From positions 1,124,383,244 to 1,124,447,243 of the forward strand of contig OY856412.1 in NCBI GenBank assembly GCA_963693085.1: a stretch of 64,000 nucleotides of DNA, read 5' to 3'. Positions 33,530 through 47,090 of this stretch are shown here, in pieces. A model generated the notes under the pieces. It did no database searches. It was not told the DNA's origin and saw only the letters and a program-made list of their open reading frames with translations. The stretch's first letter is position 1; each line of letters starts with the position of its first letter. The position numbers and the translations under genes are program-made. The stretch is from Alisma plantago-aquatica (Eukaryota; Streptophyta; Magnoliopsida; Alismatales; Alismataceae).

Positions 33530-34604
33530 TATATTGTTTAAAGGAAGTTCCCACTCACCCTAAGGTGTGAAAACACCTTTAAAATGCAACTCATCCCTGA
33601 AAATCTTGATCTCATATCAAATCCCTAGCAATTCACCCGATACTTCTTCCTTTCAACTCGGAAACCCTAGAAATGAGGGATTATGAAGAAAGAGTGAGAA
33701 AAGGGAAAGTTTTGACACCATTTCGGATCATATCATAGGAGGGATGGAATCTTGACATGCGAGAGAAGATTCACCATGAAACTATATCCAAAGAAGCTAA
33801 ACTTACATGATTTCATCATTCCTCGGACCGCAAAACCCTAGGTCATCATCTCCATCACCTTCTCCTCTCAAACCCTAACTCTCCCACTCTCTCTAGGATT
33901 TCGTTTCTTTGGATTGAATCACAAATTATGAGAGCTCCTTGTGTGTTAGGTTGACCATATAGAGCAATTGAGCTTCTTGGGTCCCCTCACTATACTTTCT
34001 CTTATTTCAGCTAAATTTTCTGTCATAAAAATATTATTGTAATTCGTCTACTAATAAGGTCTAAACACATTCCAAAATTATGAACATTTTACATGTTGTT
34101 TATAATTGAGATTCAGATCTCCAGTTAAAATTTTAGATCATTTGGAATTACCAATAAATAAATAAAAATAAAACACTAAACTGCTGAAAAGTAGTCTATC
34201 AACATTTTGATCAAAGTATAGTTTGACCGAGAACCACATTCAAAACACACTCAAATATTCTAAAAATTTTCTCCAATATGCGTGATTGAGTTACCCATAT
34301 CATATCCAAAATTAACTTAAATACAAAATTGTAGAAAATATGAAAAATCATTTACCACACTGCTATCCTGATCAAATTACATATTCATGTATTATCAAAA
34401 CCCTAATGTTTGTTGATTAGGGTTTACATTTCTCAAACTCTAATTCTTCAAACTAAAATCATAGTTAGAGTTTATTCTTAGGTTTGAAACATCATAATTG
34501 ATCTACTATCATTAATCAAATCTAAACGATGTTCAATCTAATCAAGTATGTAATCATTCAGGTAAACCCTAGTTTACAAATTAAGCACAAATGTGGTCAT
34601 TACT
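33530..34604 (-). repeat. Solo LTR G, 5' part
   Basis: It starts at 34604 on the minus strand as AGTAATGACC, where a TG is expected; a T-to-A change of the first base is likely. The preceding five bases are TCAGA, the duplication that also follows G's other end at 27954-27958. It reads down to TATAT at element C's insertion point. No ORF. Together with 25635-27953 the LTR is about 3.4 kb. Confidence 0.75.
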
Positions 34605-35660
34605 TCTGACTTAGTCCAAGAAGCCTTCTAGATCTATCTCTATAGATATTTATCCCCAAGAGTAAGATTCTTCTCCCAAGTATTTTGTAGAGAATGAATT
34701 TCCCAGACATTCCTTTACCTTTTGTAAAGTAGGAATGTCATTCCCCATCAATAATATGTCATCTACATATAATATGAGGAATGCCACTATGCTCCCACTA
34801 AACTTCTTTTACACAAGGTTAATCTTCATTCTGAATGAAGCCAAACTCTTTGATTGTTTCACCAAAATGAAGATTCCAGCTCTGAGATGCTTGCTTCAAT
34901 CCATAGATTGGCCTTTGTAGCTTACATACTTTATTTGCACCCTTTGGATTGATAAACCCTCAGGCTCTGTCATGTACACATCCTTGAGTAAATTCCCATT
35001 AAGGAATGTTGTTTTAACATCCATCTACCAAATTTCATAGTCATGATAAGTTGAAATAGCAAGCATGATCCTGATGGACTTCACCATGGCAACTGGAGAA
35101 AATATTTCATCATAGTCAACACCTTGAACTTGTCTAAAACCCTTTGCAACCACTCTACCCTTATAGGTTTGAACCTTTCCATCCATGTCGGTCTTCTTCT
35201 TAAAGACCCACTTGCACCCTATGGGTTTTACCCCTTCAGGTGGATCCACTAAAGTCCATAATTTGTTGGAATACATGGATTCCATCTCACATCTCATGGC
35301 CTCAAGCCATTTCTCATACTTTGGTCCCTCTATAACATCTCAATAGGATATTGGCTCATCATCTATGACCAATTCACTATCTTCTTGAGTACAAGATATC
35401 CAAATATTTCTAGATCAAGGTGTGTCCTATTAGATCTATCAGGTTCTTGTGTTACTTGAGGAATTTGAGTAAAACATCTTGTAATTCTCCTTGTTCCTCT
35501 TGTTCATCAATTGGTTCAATGTTTTCTTATTGGTCTCGAACCTCTTCGAGCTCTACTTGGCTCCCACTAACTCATTTGGAAATAGAATCCATTTTGAAGA
35601 ATACAACATGTCTAGCAACAAACATTTTATTGCCAGATGGATTATACAAGTAGTATCCCA
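34605..35660 (-). pseudogene. Copia reverse transcriptase (interrupted)
   Basis: Minus strand: the 35025-35297 segment has the classic copia RT start, MESMYSNKLWTLVDPPEG, GCKWVFKKKTD, VVAKGFRQVQGVDYDEIFSP. It continues with MDVKTTFLNGNL and the catalytic YVDD at 34758-34769, with stops and short frame changes. The protein would copy element RNA into cDNA. It breaks off at 34605 in the block that continues at 27959. Confidence 0.85.
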
Positions 35661-35699
35661 TTATTTCCTTGGGATATCCAACAAATAACATTTTTCAGA

Positions 35700-36606
35700 T
35701 CTAGGGCCAAGCTTTTCAGGAAACATTTTCTTGACATAAGCTTTTCACCCCCAAATCCTCATAAAAGACATTTTGGGATGATTCCCAGTCCATATCTCAT
35801 ATGGTGTCTTTTAAACCACTTTAGATGGTACTCAGTTTAGTGTAAACACGGAAGTTTGTAGAGCATACCCTTAGAAAGTAGTCAGAAGATCGACTAAACT
35901 CATAATCAATCACACCATATCCAATAATGTGTGATTCCTTCTTTCTGATACACCATTATGTTGAGGTGTTCCAGGTGGAGTCCACTGGGATACAATCCCA
36001 TGGGCTCTAAGAAGGTCCTCAAACTCTTGATTTAAGTATTCTCCACCTCAATCATAACGAAGTTCTTTAATACTTTTACCAAGTTGGTTCTATACTTCAT
36101 TCATAAACTCCTTGAACTTTTGAAGAGTTTCTGACTTATGTTTCATTAATAAACATAGCCATACCTACTGAAGTCATCAATGAAGGTTGTGAAGTACTCA
36201 TACCCACCTCTAGTTATTGTTCTAAAAGTTCCACACACATTAATATGCATGAGTCCTAATAGATCACTATCCCTCTCATTGTTACCAGTGAAAGGGGGCT
36301 TTCCATCTTGCCCAACAAACAAGATTCACATGTCTCTATTGATTCGAAATCAAAAGAGTCCAGATAACCATCTTTATGGAGTCTAGATATGTGATTCTCC
36401 TTTATGTGTCGTAGATGACAATGCTAAAGGTATGTTTTGTTTGTGTTTTTGAGTTTTAGTCTTTTGGCATTAACATTATATACATTTGTCTTTATATCTA
36501 ACAAGTAAAGACCATTAGACATTGGGGCATCGCCATAAAAGATCCCATCTTTTGAAATAGAACATTGACCACTTTTAATATGGAATTCAAATGCATCTTT
36601 GTCCAA
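35700..36606 (-). pseudogene. Copia gag-pre-integrase and integrase remnant
   Basis: 36424-36606 encodes a gag-pre-integrase-like stretch (GQCSISKDGIFYGDAP, GLYLLDI). Downstream on the minus strand are the zinc-binding CESCLLGKM block near 36310 and the core block GIVSQWTPPGTPQHNGVSERRN near 35970, which holds the final catalytic glutamate. Several stops interrupt it. Confidence 0.75.
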
Positions 36607-37229
36607 ACAAGATAAAGAAATGATGTTTGTATTTATATCAGGTAAATAATAACAGTTCTTTAACTCTATTACAATCCCTATGGGTAGAGATATAATATAG
36701 GTTCCAACTACATTGGCTGCAACTATTGCCCCATTAGCAACTTGTAGTTCCAGCTCAACTTTTCACAAAGACCTACTCCTTTTCAGATCCTGCAACTATG
36801 AACATATGTGAGATCTACATACAGTATCTAATACCCATGATGATGAATTAGATAGGCTTATCTCAATAATGTATATGCCTTAAGTGGAGATCACCATCCC
36901 CATCTTCTGCTTCTTGAAAACCTTCAAGTACAAAGGATAAGTTCCTCTTGTACTTTTCTTTCTCCTTATCTTGAGTGTTGAATAATTAAACTTAGGCTTG
37001 ATGATAGAACTCTTCTCAGTATTTCTTTGATCCTTGGACTCAGCTCCACTGATCACCATCACAGACTTGTCCTTCTTCAATTTTGCTTCAGCATGAATCA
37101 ACATGCCAAGAAAATCTAACATCTGTCATGCCGTATTATTCACATGATAACATGCAATAAAGAAGCTATATGATTCTGGCATAGTCTTTAGAATCATATT
37201 AGTGCCCAACTCTTGGCTCAAGGTGAATC
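36607..37229 (-). pseudogene. Copia gag C-terminus and protease region, degenerate
   Basis: The lysine-rich segment at 36880-37122 would follow the capsid domain. I cannot point to a zinc knuckle or a protease triad; decay or deletion is likely. Confidence 0.45.
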
Positions 37230-37691
37230 TCAATTCTTCAAGATGATCACATGGCCAATGATATTGATCACATGTTCTTCTATTGAGGTTCCCACTGTCA
37301 GCTTTGACTCAAGTAGCATCTTTAGGATAGTGTCCCTTTTTTGCTTGTCAAGACTGAGTGTTACCTTCTTGAGATGTGTTACCATCTCAAGAACACCAAT
37401 GTCCTCACATTGCTCATACAATTTATAGTTCATGGATCTAAGCATAAGGTACTTTATTTCGAAGGCATCATTGGCATGCTTCCTGTAAGCATCCACTTGT
37501 GCCTTGGGTGCATCAGGAGGAGGTATTTTAGGCACTGGTTTGTCAAGGAAGTAGACCTTGCACTCTTCATTGAGAACCATTTTCAAGGTCCAAAATGAGT
37601 CATGGAAATTTCTCCTATCAAGTTTGTCCTTCTTTAGGACAACCACAAATCGGATTTGTTCGTCATTGATTCTACAAGAGAAAAATTGCAT
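37230..37691 (-). pseudogene. Copia gag (UBN2/Retrotran_gag_2-type)
   Basis: A 153-codon segment with the copia capsid pattern: LDRRNFHDSFWTLKMVL, then a proline-rich linker (VPKIPPPDAP), a conserved MLRSMNYKLYEQ helix, and a C-terminal HVINIIGHVIILKN block. The gag domain is nearly complete but lacks its usual N-terminal start and its continuation, so I treat it as a remnant. Confidence 0.75.
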
Positions 37692-38847
37692 TTGTCAAAA
37701 ACCATTTTCAATTTGATTTGAATTGAAAAGTTTGATGATATTAATTAGGTATTTAATTATTATCACTCCCACAATTTTATTCAAATTGATAGTCGTCAAT
37801 ATCAATTCGGAATATTACAACGTTCAATATTTTAGTGGGCCAAGATCCAAATAGTTCAACCATTACCCGGCCTACACCAGCGCCCATGGTCAATTATTAA
37901 GGTAGGTAGTCATGTCATTTGCAACTCTTGGATAGATGATATGTGCAACTCCTTTCCATAATCATATGCATGCTTCTATGCTTGGACTCTTTATGAATAA
38001 CCAGTTAAGCCTGACCAAAAAGTTGACACGACAGAACATGTACCCTGCTTTAGTAGAATCGAGATATCTATCATCACACTTCCACGAGATAGATGACACA
38101 CCACGCTTTAGCATAACCTATGCTTAGTCAATCAAGCTTTTCATGTGTGCTGCTTTTAGAAAGCATCTAAGACTTAATATTTTAATTGAGGGAGTTTGTA
38201 TAAATACATATATCCAATCACCACATATATAGTTTGTATCATATACGTGTTATATCTCACACTAAAAACATGCAACAAATGAAAACAATGGTTGTAAATA
38301 GCCTAATGTAATCCCTTGGAACCATAAGGAATTACGTCATCTAGATCTACATCACATGCAGAAACTTGTTGTTGATGAATATCCGTTCTCGCCAATCTGA
38401 GTTGATAGGTACAACCCAAACCGATCGGCTCTCCTCCTCGTCGATGTTAGGTTGTATCACTGGTCATTTGGTCCTTCTATCCACCATTGGTTGGCCCCTC
38501 CAGTGGATCAGTCGGGGTGGAGATCCACCAGTCGATCGGTTCGGCTTGTCTATCATGTCCTCTATAGTCCTTTGGCTCATCTTTGGGACATCTTCATCTT
38601 CTTCATAACAAGAAAGTAAACTATCCTACTTTTACATAATTATAGAAAAACCTCGAGTTACATTTGAGGAGAGCAAGGGTAGTAAAGAATTAACTTTACA
38701 TTGGAAAGATCAGATAGAGGCTTGGTTTGTAGACCGACATGAATGGATAAACCAACCACACAACCATGCACAGAATATAGGGGTTATTGACCATAGCCAT
38801 GCTACACATCCTCCATTAAAACCAATTTTAGGGTGACACTGTAAATT

Positions 38848-38997
38848 TCATATATATATATATATATATATATGTATACATATATATACATATACATATA
38901 TATACATATATATATCATATATATATATATATATCATATATATATATATATATATATATCATATATATATCATATATATGTCATATATATACATATT
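38848..38997. repeat. AT-type microsatellite
   Basis: Long runs of TA/AT with occasional C or G, about 150 bp, in the leader between copia PBS and gag. The ORF through it is an artefact of the repeat. Confidence 0.95.
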
Positions 38998-39120
38998 AGT
39001 TTGGGATTATTGTGCATGGTATTAGATTTGACAAGATATTATTCACATCGCATACAATAATAGAATGACAAAACCAAAATTCAATCATATCGATTATCTT
39101 GTAATATAGTATATTGATGT

Positions 39121-39134
39121 TGGCTCTGATACCA
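39121..39134 (-). other. Copia primer-binding site
   Basis: The minus strand reads TGGTATCAGAGCCA, complementary to the 3' end of initiator tRNA-Met, the usual copia primer. The LTR end just before it reads CCCTATAG rather than ending CA. Confidence 0.85.
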
Positions 39135-41273
39135 CTATAGGGAAATATGTCTACAGAGCAGGCAGCGAAAACAAAAAAATATCTACCATTATCCCCATAA
39201 TCAACTAATCATGTCAATAACAATAATGTAGGAAGGATTGTTTTGAGGATATACCTGGTTTTGGAGCAAGTCCAGCGACAATCCTCATCGTTTTAGATGC
39301 ACAGTTGCACTGGGACTCCTCTGACTATTATGCCTCTTGGTCTACACCATGGACTACAGGCATGAACTCATCTTCTTCAACAACTCCTCTTATCACATAA
39401 TATTGGTTGAAGCTGTCCTCTATTTGAACTCGTCTTATTGACCATAACCATGCACAGAATATAGGGGTTATTGACCTAGTCAAACTTGGTTGAACTCGTC
39501 TTATTGACCATAACCATGCACAGAATATAGGGGTTATTGACCTAGTCAGGTAGAACTTGCTCGGGCTCTCGTGGTTGCCACAACCAGAGAGGACAATGTT
39601 TGTCAGAGTAATTTTTTCTCAATTGTTTGTGTTGTAATCTATGAAGCCCCAGTACCCCCTCTATTTATAGGCGGGGTTTGGGTCCAGCTTACCAATCTGT
39701 ACGGGAGTGGAAGGGATCGGAAGATACCAATTTTTCACAAAAATTCTGGAATTTTCAGTACCTACGACATCCCAAATGATTGTTTGGCATGCCAAATGAT
39801 CATTTGGCACAGCTCAGATGGCTGTTTGCTTGTTTCCTAGTTACACACGAAATTGGCAACACAATTCCCATCAATCATGGACATTGATTTCCTTGAACAA
39901 CAAGTAATGTACAAGAGAAACAAATAGAGAAATGTCTAGAACATTCTCTTCACCAAACTAGACCATCTCGCCCATGTGAGACGGCTGTCTTGGTCACCCA
40001 GACAGACATTTGGTGACCTGAGTCGAGCCAGCCGGTAGGGTCGGATCACTTCTTAACCAATTTCAACTCAAAATAGGCTTGACTCCCTAGGCACCCGTCT
40101 CAATTCATGAGATGATCGTTTGTCACTTCTAGATGACTGTATCAACACTTGAGGCATTTGGCAATGTTGTCAGCCTATTTGTTGTGTGAATCAAATACCT
40201 AAAGACTTTAGTACTTATTTCAATTGTCATTCGACATCTAAACTCTTCTTCCAGGTTGATTCCTATGTGTGTGACCCAATAGGTCCCAAATATTATGTTG
40301 GCAGTGAATGTCCATAACAACTTATGACATCACAAGCAATGAGTGGTGCCTAGTCATACATCAATGCTACCCAAGTAAATGAAAAGTTGGGGAACAAATT
40401 CTACCAACAATCTATGTGTGCTGTTACAGTGTTTGTATAGTTCCTTTGTCAATGATGTCCAAATTGAACTAGAGGCATGGAGTAGTCACCATCATTATTA
40501 TTCAATCATGTTTCTTGAACTAATAGCAGACTGTCTGAGATATATGTAAGATCAATATCACATATTGGCTCACATGCGCAAGGCCATGCATTTCTCAGCC
40601 TCACTAATCAAGAGGCCTAGGAAATTGCACTCCAATACGAGGGACATATCCCATTTCTATCATTCACAATCTATCCCCATGTGTCAAAGTCACCCAATCA
40701 TCACGGTTATAACAATCCATGTTTCAGGACGATGTTTGATGATGTCAAAGTGTACCCAACGACATGTGATGAGTGCAATGATTTTAGGTCTAAAAACCAC
40801 AACCACCACCATCACTGTGAGACATGATTGTGACTTCCATGATGATGGCTTCCATGTGTCAGTCTCATGGTGAGTATGTCTGATACACTATTCTCTAACA
40901 TGTATATGTGTGCTTGATTTGATATCGCCATATCATGACTAATGAAATTTATTCATCAACCAACTCACACTCTAATCTTATGTGTCATTTTTGTCTATCA
41001 ACCTTCCACATTAACAACTGATCAGGGACATAATGAGAATATGTATACATACTCTTAACATCCGTATGATCTCATTTCACAAGGGTAATACTTGAATACA
41101 TATGTCATTGAGTAATAATATTCTCTTGACATTTATAATGTTACATCATCATCTCATAACTGAATTAAATATAATAAATTGGAAGCTAGCTATTTATTAA
41201 TAATCAAATCATTTTACATGATATGCCATTACAATCATCATATGATCGACTCTCTGGGCATACATAACCAACA
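39135..41273 (-). repeat. Copia 5' LTR
   Basis: It starts TGTTGGTTATG at 41273. The first 350 bp match 28798-29143. The full length (2.1 kb) is inferred from the PBS position; only the first part can be confirmed from the second LTR. It contains a 66-bp tandem duplication (39424-39489, 39490-39548) and a perfect palindrome CCAAATGATCATTTGG (39792-39807). Confidence 0.7.
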
Positions 41274-44254
41274 ATCATGGCCATTGACCAGTTTCCCATT
41301 GGAAGGTTCCATAAGGGTGCTCAAGATTAGCCAACCCGTTTATTGACATGGTCCGCCTTATCTTGACATTTCAAGTAAGGTTCCAAACCTTATGCCCTTA
41401 CCCTGAGAGTATAGGCAGGTACATAAGGTTTGTATAATGGACAAGTTTAGTTATGTTCGAGGTTTGTTCAACATACTTCAAGCAAAACAAACGTACTAAT
41501 CATAGGGAATAAGTAGCTCAAACAAGTAACTAACTAGACAAGCATTCATATGAGCAACATACAAGCAAGAGAATAACATAGTAGTGTCAAGAGATTAAGC
41601 ATACCTTGCCAGTGGAAAACAAGTTATGTTTCTTGAGTATGATCCCTAGATATGATCCAAACCAAGGGAACCTCACAAAGGAAAGATATATCATGGTGTC
41701 TTAGTTCAAAGGGGTTTAGTTAATGTAAACATAAAACGTGTCATGTGGATGTTCTGCTCAACCTAGGTATCAATCAGTTCAAGTGAGGTCCCACCTCACA
41801 AAACATACCTACATTGATTCAACATAATATAAGCATTAATACTAAACCATGGGTCTAGGTGAATCATCTACGTTATAAGTACTACAAGATAGATATAATG
41901 TTTGATTTAGAAGAAGGGAAAGCATGAGATTTAGATTATCATCATTGTTTAAACATGCAAGATCATGACTAGTCGTACCAGGTCAATTCATGCAATGGGG
42001 TCAAATTTTTTCCAAGTCATTAGAGCATTGAGTAGATCAAGTTAGTATGTAGAACCATAACATGATAAGTCTACTATTTTGAAGTCATTAAGATAGCATA
42101 TATAACATCATAGTATGATCTAGCAAGGTCCAAGCCCAACAATTAGCATTTGCATTAAGAACATGTTAGGTGTCATAAGTAGGTCATAAGTAAAATAAGA
42201 GCACATGAATGTGTTGCAATGCATTCCATATCATAAGACATTAGGGGACTGATTAGAGGGTTGACATAGAGGTTTGGTGATAGGGAACCAATTTTGCATA
42301 AGAATTAGAATTTTGATCATGTAGGTACTTAAACATCACATTTTGGGATGTAATAGTGTACAAAAGTGGGCCATTGAGCTACTCATCGCAAAGGTGAACA
42401 AGATATAAATCAAATAGAACACAATGCTTCTCTTTGCTTACTAATTTTGAGATTAAACCATTTCATATTAACCAATTAGGTCCAAGACTTCATATAAGAT
42501 CAAGTTACATCATTGAAGTACATATACAAACCATTTAGGTCAAGGTAGGTCAACATGGCATTAGGGTGCATGTAGATGGTCCAAGATAGTATATCATGCT
42601 CACAAGGAATAAAGTTACTTATTTGCATGAAGGGTGATCAATAGATCATTAAACATACATGTTATACATGGTAAATGGTAATTAGTGCTCAAAATGACAC
42701 CAAGGACACGTTATTAGTAGAATAGTGAAAGACCATACAAATTTCGTAGGAGATAATAGCATAATTAGAAAGGTGACAATTTCTTGATCAAATTGTTATA
42801 TAACATCATATCATTTGGTTTAAGATTCAAGAAGTTACATGGGTTTGAATTTTAGGTTATTAAAAGGAGGATTTTGGGGAACAATTAATGTGAATTGGGC
42901 CAAAAAAAGCCACTAGGCATAGCGTTAGTGTAGGCCCGTGTGGGGTGGCTAAGGAGCATGTTGCCTTATAGTTGTGTGCGGTCAGTGGCAATGTTGGGTG
43001 TGGGGGGGCATCTTCGAGCGACTCCAAGCGAGCTGAAGTGGTACGGAGAGGTTTCCCGTGGGCGGAGGCGGTTGTAAACTAGGGCACGAGGCGGGAGCGG
43101 CCGACCATGTGGCACCTTACCACTGGTCCAAGTCGGCCGCTATGACCATGGTCAAAGTGAGAGGGGCATAGGAGTGCGGCCAAGCATCCTTGTTGAGGAA
43201 GGGGAGAGCACCCGATCTTGGACCGGCCCACACAGAGCGTCAGAAGGGCATCCAACGCCTGTTGGGCATCATCTACCTTGTGTCGGTCCTCGAGAGATGG
43301 AGGGGAAAAAGGTTGGTGGCACAGCACCATGGATGGGGGTCTTGGGCACCATTACAGCACGCTAGGTGCTGCCCCGAATGCCCACAGTCACGTGAAGCTA
43401 GGGGGAGGAAAAATAGGGTAAGATAACCAATGAAGAGAAAATCCCCAATCTAAGCATCGTGGTGGCATCGACGGGTTGGGGGTGGGAGATGAAGCCAAAA
43501 TGGTAGCTAAGGGGGATGAAAAGAAAGGAAAACAGAGGGGAAAGGAAGAGGAAGGGGTTTTATAGGCAAGAAAGGTGTCTATTTGGGATTAGATGACACA
43601 AAATGGGGTTGTGGGTTGTGCCATTGGAGGGGGAAGGTGGTTGTCGGCGTCGATCACACTGACCCCAGTACGGTGGAAAGGGATAACATCTCATTCGTTG
43701 TATTCTAGCTCGAGATATGGTGTTAAGATCTAAAGGTCAGGAGCATCTTCTCTAGAAACTTAGACTTCAGATTGGTCCATGAGACTTGAGTGGACTACCT
43801 AGGGGAGGAAGGCTTAGTGGACCGCACTCACCCAATCCAGTCCAATAAGGGTTAAAACAAGGCAAAATCAGCATTACAACCAGGGTTAAGTAGTGGATGT
43901 CAAGGGGCTATAGCTTGGGATACAATGGTCTAATGGATGTGATTTTTGTGTCACTGGATTCATAATTGAATCCTCTAGATCATAACACATATATCATAAC
44001 AATGAGAGTTCGTTTAGGTAGTTCAGTTTTTTTATCACTAGTTGGTGATATATAATGGGCATGACACTTAGTTCATACTCAAGTTAAAGTCATATATAAG
44101 TAAAAAGTGATGTTTAATCAAAATCAATTTATCAATTGAGTATAATGTGACTCAAAGTCATCAAATTGGTAGTGAGGGGTGTTATTGAGTACATTAGAGC
44201 ATCTAATGAGTCAATATGTATAAGAATTGAATGAGAGAAAAGCAGGTTATCACA
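41274..44254 (-). repeat. LTR H, Tekay/Del-like, broken by the copia insertion
   Basis: The minus strand starts TGTGATAACC at 44254, a typical chromovirus LTR start, and has TATAAAACCCC (TATA at 43558-43564) about 690 bp in, then a GC-rich leader. It runs up to the copia LTR start at 41273 without a recognisable LTR end, so its 3' end is probably beyond the copia element and lost. The short GC-rich ORFs around 43079-43426 have no known motif and are read as LTR sequence. Confidence 0.5.
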
Positions 44255-44607
44255 GTTGCATTCCTAACTCTCATAATAAATAACAATTATTGGCTATGGA
44301 CGATATGGGTAAGGCTTGCACACCTGATGTTTCTGATATCGTATGTTTTTCTCTTGATTCTCAACATTTTCCATCTTCTCATATATCTAAACAACCTATG
44401 AACCCTATCACATGGAACACTCTCAATGATTTTAGGTTCTTTACCAGTTCCATTGGTTTGACCTTTACAAATGATATAGAAGATAGATCTTTCCTTGTTA
44501 AACATGGTAGTTTTATGGGATGGTAATAGAAATATACTACATAGAGGTTCTGCTTTGGGAGGATACATTGATATGTTTTATATCTTTATTGTTATTTATC
44601 ATTTTAG

Positions 44608-45300
44608 TTGTTTTTCATTATATTTTCTAGAGTTGTTTCACCATGGAATTTATGTGGGGAGGTACATCCTAATAGATGTAGAATACTCAGACAACATATT
44701 TATGACAATGATATTAACCTTATTACTATACAAGAAATGAAAACAAATTTAAGTAACTTTCAGCTTAGATCCATAGGGAGACAACATATCAATCCATAGA
44801 TTCAATAATTGTCATAGGGTTTTAGAGGTGGGATTCTCCTAGGATGGAATATACAACTCGTAGACATATTGGAGGTACATATTAGACAATATAGCATTAC
44901 GATTAAACTTAAAAATCACGATGACAATTTTACATGGATTTTCACATGGATATATGGGGAACTGAGCCACTATAAAACTATAATCATGGATTTACTCCAT
45001 GTTTTAGCTGATTCATACAATACTCTTCCATGGATCATGGGTGCAGATTTCAATCTAGTTAAAAGTAATGAAGAGAGATTCACGTCTAGGAGCTCTGATA
45101 CAAACCATGCACATAATGCCTTCTTTAGAAGATATATATACAAACATCATCTATATGATATGCCTACCACTAACACTTATGGACATGGAATCATGGCTTT
45201 ACAAATCTAGGCTCGACCGTTTTATATTTATTGAACTATGGAATCAAGAATACCCACTTGATTGCACAATGATCCAAGCTTCTGGCCTATTCCAATAATA
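44608..45300 (+). pseudogene. LINE APE-type endonuclease remnant
   Basis: It has WNLCGEVHPNRCRILR and LITIQEMK at the start (the Glu of the IQE motif is catalytic in this family), then LPWIMGADFNLVKSNEER (GDFN-type motif) near 45030-45075. Frames change at least twice. In live LINEs this protein nicks the target DNA. Confidence 0.7.
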
Positions 45301-47090
45301 ATACATACCAACATTCATATATGGGGACATAAACCATTCAAATTTGAACATTTTTGGACCAAACAAATCGACTTCATAGAATTCATTAAGGCTTCATGGC
45401 CAATGCATTTGAAGCATACCACTAATGGACATAACATACACCTAAAATTAAAACACATTAGAATGTCCCTTAGACTATGGAACAAAAACACTTTCGGTGA
45501 CCTTCAATCATTGATACAATCTACAGAAACGCATCAATTAAACGACATAAAACATAATAAGATTGATAGTACTGCATCTGATAATTCTTTACACATTAAC
45601 ATGCTATATAATATGGAAGAATTCTATCAAAACAGAGATCCAAACGCACATGGCTTAAAGAAGGCAACCAAAACACAAAACATTCCATGCATGTTGTAGC
45701 AACAAAAAACTTATGTCCACCATCAGCAATTTGGATCATTTGGATGTACAACTCATGGCCATAATATGATTATGGTTCATACCATCAATTATTTTAAAAA
45801 TCTTTTCAACAATGATCATCACCCCCATGATTTTAGGGGGTATGATTGGGAAACCATATGCTAGAAAAATATACCTAACACACACACACTCACAAATCAT
45901 TTCACTATAGATGAGATTAGCAATACTATGATGAGCCTAGGTATAGAAAAATCACCTAGATCGGATGGTTTTAGTATAGCTTTATATAGAGCCAAGTATG
46001 GGAGCACACAAAACTTGATTTCATAAAATTATTTAACATGATACATAACATGTTGAATATAAACAACCTCATCAAAATGCTTAACCAAACACATATTTCT
46101 CTTGTTAAGAAAGTTGACATTCAGGTTTATTAACCTTATTAATGCATCATATAAAATTACTATCAAGCTCCTCATTCTACAGATGAAACCCCTCTTGGAA
46201 CACATTATTTCTCCCTCACGATGCGCTTTTCTACCACATAGAAATATTCAGGATGCTTACATTATAGTATTTGAAACGATACATCTATGTTTAGTCTAAG
46301 ACCACCACCCCCTTCTCACACTAAAACTTGAAATTGAGAAGCCTTTGATAGCATCAATTGGGCATTTCTCATGAATTCTTACATGGATATGGTGTTCGGG
46401 ATATATGGATCAAATGGGTACACTCATGTATCAGTGCATGTGCATTCTCGATTATTATCAATGGCACACCATTTGATTATATCTATAGTACCAACAGACT
46501 GAAATAGAGTGATTCTTTATCATGATATCTTTTCATTATTGATACCTCCATTTTAGATAGATTCATACAATTAGGCACACAAAAATGGCCTAATTAAATT
46601 ACCTAAAGGATGTCACAACAATATTATGCAATATGTCGATGACACTATCATTGCATTAAACCTATATAATAGTAGCTCGTGAATATTATAGGAATCATGA
46701 GTATATTCTCACACATCTCAGGCCCCAAGATCAACTTTCACAAATCCACTATCATTGGCACACATGTCCCACCTACACATATGGATAGATTCCAAACCAT
46801 TCTTGGGCATAAACAAGAATCCTACCCTATCATATATTTGGGCCTTCTATTATCTCCGTGGTGTATTCCTGTGACGGCATGGAATCCACTCATTGATAGA
46901 TATGAGCAAAAATTGTCCACATGGTGTAATAATTTTCTCAATCTTATCACTTGCCTTATCCTTCTTAACGCAACCCTCACCTCTATCATAACCTACCAAC
47001 TTAGTTACATCCCTCCTCTAGTCACAGTTATCGAGTGTATAGATAAAATTAGAAGAGGATTTCTAGGGACCTCAACATTTGCATAACACA
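45301..47090 (+). pseudogene. LINE linker and reverse transcriptase remnant
   Basis: 45301-45690 holds the linker (GHKPFKFEHFW, RLWNKNTFGDL). RT blocks follow: RFINLINASYKITIKLL with ISPSRCAFLPHRNIQDAY near 46110-46260, then QYVDDTIIAL near 46627-46656 with the catalytic YVDD, and SGPKINFHKSTIIGTHVP, YLGLLLSP downstream. Interrupted by many stops. Confidence 0.75.

Larger units (their letters stand above)
34605..41273 (-). mobile_element. Ty1-copia element, 5' part (LTR to RT)
   Basis: On the minus strand: 5' LTR (41273 to about 39135), PBS, leader with an AT microsatellite, gag, degenerate gag-pre-integrase and integrase, and RT up to the point where G inserted (TCAGA at 34605-34609). The remaining RT end, RNase H and 3' LTR are at 27959-29143. 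All coding parts carry stops and frameshifts. Confidence 0.85.

Noticed and set aside
38872..39060. ORF of repeated YIYI residues
   Set aside because: Translation of the AT microsatellite.
43079..43426. GC-rich overlapping ORFs
   Set aside because: They lie in the leader part of LTR H downstream of its TATA box, overlap on both strands, and show no known domain.
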